From Serratia sp. FDAARGOS_506 (lineage in GTDB: Bacteria; Pseudomonadota; Gammaproteobacteria; Enterobacterales; Enterobacteriaceae): a stretch of 64,000 nucleotides of DNA. Position numbers and translations under genes: made by a program. Location of the stretch: positions 310,001-374,000 of the forward strand of contig NZ_CP033831.1 of assembly GCF_003812745.1 (NCBI RefSeq), given 5' to 3'. The stretch's first letter is position 1. Every line of letters begins with the position of its first letter. Shown piece after piece: positions 20,036 to 30,737 of the stretch. The notes below the pieces were generated by a model. That model did no database searches and had not been told where the DNA came from. It worked only from the letters and a program-made list of their open reading frames with translations.

Positions 20036-21190
20036 TTAGCGGCCGCCCATGATGGCGATGTAATCCTGGGTCCAGCGGCTGTACGGCACGAACTTGCCGG
20101 CCTGTGCCTGCGGCGTTTTCCAGAAGGCGATTTTGTCGAACTGGTTGAAACCGTTGGTTTCGCAGCCCTTCTCACCCAACAGCGCGCTGGCCTTGCAGCC
20201 CGCCGGTGAAGCCGGCACCGATCCGAACCAGGCCGCTACGTCGCCCTGCACCTTCGGCTCCAGCGACCAGTTCATCCACTGGTAGGCGCAGCTCGGGTGC
20301 TTGGCGTCGGTATGCAGCATGGTGGTGTCCGCCCAGCCGGTCACGCCCTCTTTCGGGAACACGGTGGCGATCGGCTGCCCCTCGCCCTTCAGGGCGTTGG
20401 CCTGATACGGCCAAGCGCTGGAGGCCACCACGCCTTCGTTTTTGAAGTCGCTCATCTGCACCGAGGTGTCGTGCCAGTAGCGGTGAATCAGCGCGTGCTG
20501 GCTGCGCAGCAGTTTCAGCGCCGCCTGATACTGCTCTTCGTTGAGCTGGTAAGGATCGCTGATGCCGAGCTGCGGCTGGGTGGCCTTCAAGAACAGCGCC
20601 GCGTCGGCGATGTAGATCGGGCCGTCGTAAGCCTGCACCCGGCCCTGGTTACTCTTGCCGTCCGGCAGGTTCTGCTGCTGGAAGATCACCGCCCAGCTGT
20701 CCGGCGGCGTCGGGAAGGTTTTGGTGTTGTACATCAGCAGGTTCGGCCCCCACTGGTACGGCGTGCCGTAGGTTTTGCCGTCCACGGTGTACCAGGCACC
20801 GTTCAGCAGGCGCGGATCGATGTTCTTCCAGTTAGGGATCAGCGCGGTGTTGATCGGCTGCACCCGCTTGCCGAAGATCAAACGCAGCGAGGCGTCGCCG
20901 GAGGCGGTCACCAGATCGTAGCCGCCCTTGGCCATCAGGCTGACCATTTCATCGGAGGTCGCGGCGGTCTTCACGTTCACCGCGCAGCCGGTTTGCTTTT
21001 CAAACTGGGTGACCCAGTCGTAGTTTTTGTCGGACTGGCCGCGTTCGATGTAGCCGGGCCAGGCGATGATATCCAACCGGCCCTCGCCTTTGCCCAGAGA
21101 CTGCGGCAGATCGGCCGCCTGGGCCAGGCCGCACAGCACGGTGAGACAGAGCGCGGAGACGGTGGTGGTGACTGCGGTAGTTTTTCTCAT
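20036..21190 (-). CDS. ydcS: YdcS-like periplasmic substrate-binding protein
   Basis: The 384-residue protein starts with a Sec signal peptide ending near GLAQAADLP and continues as a PotD/YdcS-type family 1 binding protein (IIAWPGYIERG is typical of this group). It would capture the ligand for the ydcTUV transporter. It is 53 bases upstream of ydcT and 73 bases downstream of the second aldehyde dehydrogenase gene. Ligand identity is not readable from sequence; putrescine or spermidine is inferred from context. Confidence 0.88.
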   Translation of the reverse strand: MRKTTAVTTTVSALCLTVLCGLAQAADLPQSLGKGEGRLDIIAWPGYIERGQSDKNYDWVTQFEKQTGCAVNVKTAATSDEMVSLMAKGGYDLVTASGDASLRLIFGKRVQPINTALIPNWKNIDPRLLNGAWYTVDGKTYGTPYQWGPNLLMYNTKTFPTPPDSWAVIFQQQNLPDGKSNQGRVQAYDGPIYIADAALFLKATQPQLGISDPYQLNEEQYQAALKLLRSQHALIHRYWHDTSVQMSDFKNEGVVASSAWPYQANALKGEGQPIATVFPKEGVTGWADTTMLHTDAKHPSCAYQWMNWSLEPKVQGDVAAWFGSVPASPAGCKASALLGEKGCETNGFNQFDKIAFWKTPQAQAGKFVPYSRWTQDYIAIMGGR

Positions 21191-21263
21191 CGTAATTACC
21201 CCTGTGTTGCGTATCTGTGTGCGGCAGGGAACGGCTGCCGCCTGATTTTGCTTTATAGAACCG

Positions 21264-22727
21264 CTAGAAGCTGGCTTTGAACTTCGCCATTACGTGCCTG
21301 ACAACGCTGTAATCCTGCAGCGAATCGCTGGACAGATCCTTGCCGTAGCCGGAGCGTTTCAGGCCGCCGTGCGGCATCTCGCTCGCCAAGGTGAAATGGG
21401 TGTTGATCCAGGTGCTGCCGTACTGCAGATGGGCAGCAATGTGCAACGCCCGGTCGATATTTTGCGTCCACACCGACGAAGCCAGGCCGTATTCCGAGTC
21501 GTTGGCCCACTCAACCGCCTGCTCCAACTGCTCGAAGCGCGTGACGCTGACCACCGGGCCAAACACCTCGCGCTGCACGATTTCGTCGCTTTGCAGGCAG
21601 CCCGCCAGCAGGGTCGGCTGGTAGTAAAACCCAGGCCCGGAGTGGGCCGCGGCGCCGGTGATCAATTCGATATGCGGTTGGCTGAGCGCCCGCTCGACAA
21701 AGCTGGCGACGCGATCGCGCTGGCGGGCACTTATCAACGGGCCGATCTCGTTATCCTGATCGCGCTTGCGGGCGAAGCGCAGGCTGGCAACCGCCTCACC
21801 CAACGCATCCACCAGTTTGGGGTAGATGCCCGCCTGCGCGTAGATACGGCAGGCGGCGGTGCAGTCCTGGCCGGCGTTGTAATAACCGTAGGTGCGAATG
21901 CCGTTAACCACCTCGTCGAGATCGGCGTCGTCGCAGACGATCACCGGCGCCTTGCCCCCCAGCTCCAGGTGGGTGCGCTTGACGCTTTTGGCCGCCGCCT
22001 GAAGAATTTTTTGCCCGGTGACGATATCGCCGGTGACCGACACCAGCCGCACCTGCGGGTGCCCCACCAGCTGGCTGCCGACCCCTTCCCCGCCGCCGTA
22101 GACGATATTCAGCACGCCCGGCGGCAGGATCTCCTGCAGCGCCGGCACCAGCGCCAGAATGGTCAGCGGCGTATGCTCGGACGGTTTGAACACCACGGTA
22201 TTGCCCGCCGCCAACGCCGGCGCAATCTTCCACGCCGCCATCATCAGCGGATAGTTCCAGGGGGCGATCGAGGCCACCACGCCGATCGGATCGCGGCGGA
22301 TCATCGAGGTGTGGCCCGGCACATACTCGCCGGCCAGCTGCCCTTGCTGCGTGCGCACCGCGCCGGCGAAGAAGCGGAACACGTCGACCGCCGCCGGCAG
22401 ATCGTCATTGAGCGCCTGATGCAGCGGTTTACCGCAGTTGAGGGCTTCCAGCTGTGCCAGCTGCGGCGCCTGCCGCTCAATGGCGTCGGCGATGCGCAGC
22501 AACAGAGCGGCGCGCTGGGCCGGCGTGGTGCGCGACCAGTGGCCGAACGCCTGCTGCGCGGCTTTTACCGCGCCGCCGACCTGCGCCGACGAGGCTTCGG
22601 TAAGGGCGATCAGCGTCTCACCGTTGGCCGGATTGACGATGCACTCCTGCTGGCCTTCGCCGTCGATAAGCTGACCGTTAATGAACTGCTGACAGGACAA
22701 ACCCGAGAGAACCTGCACATCTGCCAT
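21264..22727 (-). CDS. Second aminoaldehyde dehydrogenase (PatD paralogue)
   Basis: This 487-residue NAD-type aldehyde dehydrogenase is a paralogue of the PatD encoded in the same block. The catalytic glutamate is in [10 protein letters not shown] and the cysteine in [11 protein letters not shown]. The two share long stretches such as TSMIRRDP and [18 protein letters not shown]. It may act on 4-aminobutyraldehyde as well or on 3-aminopropionaldehyde, which would arise from 1,3-diaminopropane, the other SpdH product. That division is a hypothesis. It is the first structural gene after the LysR regulator. Confidence 0.85.
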   Translation of the reverse strand: MADVQVLSGLSCQQFINGQLIDGEGQQECIVNPANGETLIALTEASSAQVGGAVKAAQQAFGHWSRTTPAQRAALLLRIADAIERQAPQLAQLEALNCGKPLHQALNDDLPAAVDVFRFFAGAVRTQQGQLAGEYVPGHTSMIRRDPIGVVASIAPWNYPLMMAAWKIAPALAAGNTVVFKPSEHTPLTILALVPALQEILPPGVLNIVYGGGEGVGSQLVGHPQVRLVSVTGDIVTGQKILQAAAKSVKRTHLELGGKAPVIVCDDADLDEVVNGIRTYGYYNAGQDCTAACRIYAQAGIYPKLVDALGEAVASLRFARKRDQDNEIGPLISARQRDRVASFVERALSQPHIELITGAAAHSGPGFYYQPTLLAGCLQSDEIVQREVFGPVVSVTRFEQLEQAVEWANDSEYGLASSVWTQNIDRALHIAAHLQYGSTWINTHFTLASEMPHGGLKRSGYGKDLSSDSLQDYSVVRHVMAKFKASF

Positions 22728-22842
22728 CGCCTGACGCCCCTAAGTGACAAAAACGTTAACTAAATGTGAATAAGTTAGTTTTAATCAGCCTAAGCGAGCC
22801 TCTGGCGGGCAACAAATTCTAAATACTGAACGCCGCGTTCGA

Positions 22843-23766
22843 TTAAATCGAATGCTTAAGCCCGGCGGCGTGTTTGCTGCCGTTCTCGCGCGCGATGGTA
22901 AGGAACGGCGTCACCAGCTCAGGCCGTGCGCTGCCGCGCCGCCACGCCAACCCGATATCCAGCGGCTCCAGCAGATCGTCCAGCTTGCGCGCCTCAATCA
23001 TGTTGCCCTCAAGCGACCAGGCGCGGTACGCCATGTCCGGTTGGATGGAGACCCCCATCCCCGCCGCCACCAGGCTGCGCACCGCCTCGGTCGAGGCGGT
23101 CTTCATGGCGATCTCCGGCTTCAGCCCGGCGCGCGACCAGATGCGCCGCGCGTGCACGTCCATTTCATCGGCGTTGAGCTGGATCAGCGGCTGTTTGGCC
23201 ACGTCCGCCAGGCTGATGCTCTCGTGTTCCAGCAGCGGGTGCAGCGGCGGCAGCCACAGGCGATACGGCGAATGCATCAGCACCTCGGTCTGCAGCGCGT
23301 CGCGGTCTTCGATGTTCGACAGGATCAGCACGCCGATGTCGATCTCGCCGCTGACCAGCAGATGCTCGATATACGGGCGCTCGTCCTCAACCACCTGCAC
23401 GGTGACGTTGGGATAAGCCGATTTAAAGCGCGTGAGCAGCTCCACCAGAAAGTAGCCGGCCACCAGGCTGGTGACGCCGACGGTCAGCTTGCCGGTCAGG
23501 CTTTCGGTGCCGATCTGCAGGCTGCGCTTGGCGTTGTCCACCGTCGCCAGGATCAAATACGACTGGCGCAGGAACTGATGCCCCTGATGGGTCAGCGTCA
23601 TGCCCTTGGCATGGCGATCGAACAGCCGTACGCCGATCTCGGTTTCCAACTGCTGGATCGCCAGCGTCAGCGAAGACTGGGAGACAAACACCGCCTGGGC
23701 GCCGGCGGAGATCGACCCGGTTTCCGCCACGGCGATGAAGTGGCGGATTTGGCGTAACGTCATCAT
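22843..23766 (-). CDS. LysR-family regulator of the polyamine block (probable)
   Basis: A 307-residue LysR-type regulator: the N-terminal helix-turn-helix (LRQIRHFIAVAETGSISAGAQAVFVSQ region) is followed by a periplasmic-binding-protein-like effector domain. Three in-frame ATGs (23772, 23766, 23763) are possible; I favour 23766 because it is best spaced from AAAGG. It faces the same way as the downstream catabolic genes, 115 bases before the first aldehyde dehydrogenase, so it could be part of the transcript or act on the internal promoter. An ERIC repeat ends exactly at its start region. Confidence 0.85.
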   Translation of the reverse strand: MMTLRQIRHFIAVAETGSISAGAQAVFVSQSSLTLAIQQLETEIGVRLFDRHAKGMTLTHQGHQFLRQSYLILATVDNAKRSLQIGTESLTGKLTVGVTSLVAGYFLVELLTRFKSAYPNVTVQVVEDERPYIEHLLVSGEIDIGVLILSNIEDRDALQTEVLMHSPYRLWLPPLHPLLEHESISLADVAKQPLIQLNADEMDVHARRIWSRAGLKPEIAMKTASTEAVRSLVAAGMGVSIQPDMAYRAWSLEGNMIEARKLDDLLEPLDIGLAWRRGSARPELVTPFLTIARENGSKHAAGLKHSI

Positions 23767-23887
23767 CCCCATCGCCTTTCAAGCCGCTGCGTTGTTGTCT
23801 GCGTGCGCTTACCCCAGTCACTTACTTGAGTAAGCTCCTGGGGATGCACGCCCTTGCCGCCTAGCCGCAACTTGAAATTCATTGGGG
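23767..23887. repeat. ERIC intergenic repeat
   Basis: The 121-bp element contains CCCCAGTCACTTACT and AGTAAGCTCCTGGGGATG back to back, the diagnostic core of the enterobacterial repetitive intergenic consensus, and has complementary ends (CCCC...TTTCAAG at the left, CTTGAAATT...GGGG at the right). The left end overlaps the possible first start codon of the LysR gene and supplies its AAAGG ribosome-binding sequence on the minus strand. Confidence 0.92.
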
Positions 23888-24045
23888 ATCACCTCAATCA
23901 AGATAGTTAGATTGATTGTAGATCCCGCGAGAAAAGCGATCGGGAAAAGTATCAAAAACGCGATAGCGTTCGCTTTTTTAGAATGCCTACAGGCAAAAAT
24001 GGGGAGAACAGTGTGGCGAAGAAGTGCGATGTGTGGGGGACAAAA

Positions 24046-24072
24046 ATGACAAGGGCGCAGCACGCTGCGCCC
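24046..24072 (-). terminator. Terminator of nadE-glnB
   Basis: On the minus strand GGGCGCAG, loop, CTGCGCCC is followed by TTGTCATTTTTG. The 325-bp stretch 23773-24097 otherwise holds the ERIC repeat and a 43-bp imperfect inverted repeat (GGGATC...GATCCC, 23885-23927) with no gene. Confidence 0.8.
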
Positions 24073-24097
24073 TGATGGCCGAAGTTCTTGCGGAGGA

Positions 24098-26070
<1,973 letters not shown>

Positions 26071-26200
26071 TTGTGTACGATCCCGCTTAATACGTTCCAT
26101 GGTGCTCTACGCCGGGGCGCGCCGCGGCAAAGAGAACGGAGTGTAAATCATTCCGCCGGATTTGTTGAGAACCTGCGTGGCAGGCACCGGCGGGAAACTG

Positions 26201-27537
<1,337 letters not shown>

Positions 27538-27541
<4 letters not shown>

Positions 27542-28410
27542 TGCGCGTGGGACTCCTTATTGGCTGGGTGCGGCGTATAGGTGTCTTCCGGTTCTACCGG
27601 CAGCGCGGTGCCCTTTTCCGGTTCGTCCTGCGATTCGGCCCCTTTGGCAGCCGCGCCGTTTTTACCGGCGGCCTCGCCCTTCTGCGAGCCTGCGCTGTTT
27701 TCCGGGATTTCCCCTTGCAGCTGCTTACGCGAAGAGAGCTGGCGCTCGATATCGGTCAGGTTCTCCAGCTTGCGCGAGGTGTCCTGCAGTTGCGATTGCA
27801 AACGCGCCTGGCTCTGGCGCAGCGAATCGATCTGGCTGTCGCTGCTCTCCTGCAAATGCTGATAGCGCGCTTTCTCATCGAACAGCGTGATCTGCAGCAG
27901 TTGCTGCTGGCGCCACAGCTGCGTCAGCGGACGCAGTGAACCGGGGAATTCCATTCGATAGCTGTTGATTCGATCGATTATCTGACGGCGTTCGCCGGAG
28001 GTCGGCTGTGCGCTGCCCAGCAGGATGCTCTGTTTAAAAACGCCGGACCAGCTGTCGCCAGGCACCGTTTTCGCCAGCGCGCGCGCCTGGGTCGACCCGA
28101 TGCGATCGGCGCAGTCCATCGCGCGCAGCCAGTAGAGCGAGTTATCCAGCGCGTCCTTATCGTCCAACTGCCACAGGGTATCGCAAGCCGCGGTGCGGTA
28201 ATCGATCACCTTGGTATCCGGGATCGCCTCTTGCTGCTGAGGGTTCAAGCCGCCGCTGACGGCGCGATCGACGCAGCCCGCCAGCAACAGCGGCATAAAG
28301 AAGACGGCGCCCAACCAGCTGATCGGGCGTTTGCCGAGCGGCGCTCTGTGCGTGGCACGCGGTGAACGTTCGGTCTGTGAAAGACGAAGGCGTTTAGACC
28401 ATGTGTACAT
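27538..28410 (-). CDS. qseG: QseG, outer-membrane lipoprotein of the GlrKR system
   Basis: The 290-residue lipoprotein has a hydrophobic stretch ending in the lipobox LLAGC (about residues 42-46), then a soluble region with a coiled-coil-like segment (SQARLQSQLQDTSRKLENLTDIERQL region). The family member in E. coli interacts with GlrK. The N-terminus is longer than in E. coli and contains about 30 basic/polar residues before the signal, so the true start may be internal. It sits three bases after glrK and overlaps glrR by four. Confidence 0.9.
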
Positions 28411-28413
28411 TAT

Positions 28414-29850
28414 TTATTCATTCTCGGCGGTTAACGGCAGTTCAATGCGGAAGCAGACATCTGCACCGGCGACCGTCGCCAGTTGCAGCTCACCGCGCAT
28501 GCGACGGATACAGTCCTGAGCGATGCTCAACCCCAGTCCGCTTCCTTTTACCGCCCCTTTTCGCTGGTGACTACCCTGGAAAAAAGGCTCGAAAATCATG
28601 GCTCTTTCAGCCTCGGGGATCGGCGTGCCGGTATTGGCGACGTCGATTTGCACCCGTTGTCCAACCTGACGGCTGCGGATCCAAATGTTACCGGATTCCT
28701 TGCCGTAGTGCACCGCATTGGAGTAGAGATTATCCAGCACGCGCATTAATAGCGTAGGCTCTGCCCAGCAGATTTCCGCCTCCAGCGTAATTTCGGTGGA
28801 AATCATCTTCGCCCGCGCCGGCAAACTGTGCGCGGCGACCACCAAATCGACCATTTCGCGCAGCTCAACGTTCTCGTGTTCCGCCGGGCCGTCGGCCAGC
28901 TTGCGGTTGTAATCCAACAGCTGTTCAATTAGCTGCTGCAGATGGCGGCTGCTGTTGTCGAGGATCGCCACCACCTCTTTCTGATCGGAAGTCAGCGGCC
29001 CCGCCACCTCGTCGGCCAGCAGCTCGGTGCCTTCACGCATGCTGGCCAGCGGCGTTTTCAGCTCGTGCGAAATATGGCGCAAGAATTCGTGGCGCTGCGA
29101 CTCCAGCCACGCCAACCGCTCGCTCAACCAGATGATGCGTTGCGCCAGCGAACGCAGCTCGCGCGGCCCTTTGAACGACGCGGTGCTGCCCAGCGCGCGC
29201 CCTTCCCCCAGGCGGTTGATCATTCGTTCCACGGCCTTGACCGGCCCGATGATCATGCGGGTGAACAGCACCACCAGCAGCACGCTGACCAGGAACAGCA
29301 GCAGCGCCTGCCAGCCGAAGAACTGGCCGCGCTCAGCAATGGCCTGCTGCAGCTGTTGGCCGCGCGAGAACACCACCGCGCGCGTGGCCTGCACCATTTC
29401 GGCGTTGGAACGGGAGAACGACTCGAGCAAGGCGGAAGCCTCTTGGTCCGGCCCGCTGTTATGGCATTTGATCGCCGCCAGCTGAGTCAGCAACTGGCGC
29501 AGCGTTTGGTAGTAGCGCTCGTCCGGCAGGATCGGCGCGTGGGCGTCCAGCATCTGCGAATACTGCTTGCGCTGGTTCTGGTACAGCTTCTGCAGCGTAG
29601 GATCGACCAGTACGCAGTACTGACGATAGCTGCGCTCCATTTCCAGCGCCACGCTGGTCATCGCCTCGCTGCGCCGCGCGTCCACCAGCGTGGTGCGGTT
29701 GATGTCCGCCGCCTGCGCACTGAGGTGATCCAGACTCTGGTAAGCCTGGTAGGCCAGCACCAGCAGCGGCAACAGCACCAACAGGAACGCCAGCAGCACC
29801 AATTGCCGCAGCGAACGGGGGAATAAACGCCATTTTTTCAACGAAATCAT
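28414..29850 (-). CDS. glrK: GlrK, sensor histidine kinase
   Basis: GlrK (QseE) is the membrane histidine kinase for GlrR. The 478-residue protein has two transmembrane helices (about 15-37 and 170-192), a HAMP-like linker (RMIIGPVKAVERMINRLGEG), the H-box HEFLRHISHELKTPLAS and ATP-binding motifs ending in GSGLGLSIAQDCI. It is the first gene of glrK-qseG-glrR, downstream of glmY. Confidence 0.97.
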   Translation of the reverse strand: MISLKKWRLFPRSLRQLVLLAFLLVLLPLLVLAYQAYQSLDHLSAQAADINRTTLVDARRSEAMTSVALEMERSYRQYCVLVDPTLQKLYQNQRKQYSQMLDAHAPILPDERYYQTLRQLLTQLAAIKCHNSGPDQEASALLESFSRSNAEMVQATRAVVFSRGQQLQQAIAERGQFFGWQALLLFLVSVLLVVLFTRMIIGPVKAVERMINRLGEGRALGSTASFKGPRELRSLAQRIIWLSERLAWLESQRHEFLRHISHELKTPLASMREGTELLADEVAGPLTSDQKEVVAILDNSSRHLQQLIEQLLDYNRKLADGPAEHENVELREMVDLVVAAHSLPARAKMISTEITLEAEICWAEPTLLMRVLDNLYSNAVHYGKESGNIWIRSRQVGQRVQIDVANTGTPIPEAERAMIFEPFFQGSHQRKGAVKGSGLGLSIAQDCIRRMRGELQLATVAGADVCFRIELPLTAENE

Positions 29851-29933
29851 CTCATTCTCTCAGCTCTGTCACGATGCTAACTGACTCGCCGGAAAGAGAA
29901 AAGCCCGGCAAGGGAGAATCCTGAACGCACAAG

Positions 29934-29961
29934 GAAAAAGCCGCGGGTTCGGTTACCCGCG
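29934..29961 (-). terminator. Hairpin terminator between glmY and glrK
   Basis: On the minus strand CGCGGGT, a six-base loop, ACCCGCG is followed by GCTTTTTCC. It lies about 85 bases before glrK, so transcripts entering from glmY should largely stop here and glrK needs its own promoter. The stretch 29962-30204 has another perfect hairpin (GGGGCAA/TTGCCCC, 30099-30117) but no gene I can support. Confidence 0.8.
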
Positions 29962-30204
29962 CCCATAGGCCTGGCCTGCCGACGGCATGCGGCCTCGGCA
30001 GCATAAACCGGTGCGAAAGCGAGAGTGGGGGGATAGCGTCTGCGTTCGAGGGCATAGGCAACGAAACAGGGATAAGCGCAGCGTTGAGAATTGACGCCGG
30101 GGCAAGCAGTTTGCCCCGCCGCAAGGAAAGTGTGGATGCCCTTAAGTCTCGTCCCCAGGGTGATGTAGCGCAGCGGCTGGCATCGAACAGGACGAATAGC
30201 ATCC

Positions 30205-30415
30205 GTAAGTATCCAGGATTGATGAACCCTTCATCACAGTTGGATACAGGCGGTGCCTCACTCCACGTGTCGCCCGATGCTTGATAAAGCCGTTTGCACG
30301 GTCTGTTATCGGTTTGGTTGGACGATAGGCACCATTTCTTTGGCATCATTCGGAGGCTTATGAGGCGATTTGCCGTCTAATTACGGCGCCGTCATAAAAA
30401 GGTGAATGAGCAACC
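30205..30415 (-). ncRNA. glmY: GlmY small RNA
   Basis: GlmY is an RNA decoy for RapZ that protects GlmZ and thereby raises GlmS synthesis. The predicted 5' end (minus strand, near 30415) reads GGTTGCTCATTCACC, closely matching the start of E. coli GlmY (GCTCATTCACC), and GAGTGAGGCACC occurs near the 3' part as in GlmY/GlmZ. A nested hairpin follows (GTATCCA/TGGATAC, 30209-30247, enclosing TGATGAA/TTCATCA) but without a clear U-tract, so the exact 3' end is uncertain. Position between purL and glrK and the promoter architecture support the call. Confidence 0.85.
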
Positions 30416-30426
30416 GACGAGAATAA

Positions 30427-30442
30427 TGCACTTTACGTGCCA
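30427..30442 (-). promoter_or_regulatory. Sigma-54 promoter of glmY
   Basis: On the minus strand TGGCACGTAAAGTGCA has the -24 GG and -12 GC separated by ten bases, a near-consensus sigma-54 element. It places the transcript start near 30415, where the GlmY sequence begins. Confidence 0.85.
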
Positions 30443-30549
30443 ACTTTGCAATAAAAATAATAACCATATGATTTTATTAAAAAATAAAATTACATCAGCA
30501 GATTTTTTTGCGCATCACGCCCCGATGAGCGATGAAAAAAACGCCGTGC

Positions 30550-30662
30550 TGTCGCCAAATGCAGACAACTAAAGCCAAACCCGTTTACCATCAATAAAAT
30601 CAATCAGTTAAATGTCTCTATTTAGCGACAGGGAAAATGGCGCTTGTCGCAAAATGCAGACA
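30550..30662 (-). promoter_or_regulatory. Three GlrR boxes and an IHF site upstream of glmY
   Basis: TGTC-N10-GACA occurs three times: 30550-30567, 30613-30630 and 30645-30662. This is the GlrR activator site, and three copies occur in front of glmY in E. coli. AATCAATCAGTTA at 30598-30610 is a perfect match to the IHF consensus (WATCAANNNNTTR), fit to bend DNA between activator and promoter. Confidence 0.9.
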
Positions 30663-30690
30663 CTGCCGCCAAACGGCGAACGCCGGCCAT

Positions 30691-30716
30691 AAAAAAGGGC
30701 GCAATTGCTTGCGCCC
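30691..30716 (-). terminator. Terminator of purL
   Basis: On the minus strand GGGCGCAA, loop, TTGCGCCC is followed by six T residues; it lies 21 bases after the purL stop. Confidence 0.9.
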
Positions 30717-30737
30717 TCTATACGGCAGTAGCCGTTT

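Noticed and set aside
23945-23980. AACGC/GCGTT hairpin followed by TTTTTT on the plus strand
   Set aside because: It would end plus-strand transcription, but no plus-strand gene precedes it, and the stem is only five pairs.
29852-30349. Minus-strand open frame of 165 codons in front of glrK
   Set aside because: It overlaps the GlmY RNA and a terminator, and the peptide has no recognisable domain. The RNA call explains the region better.
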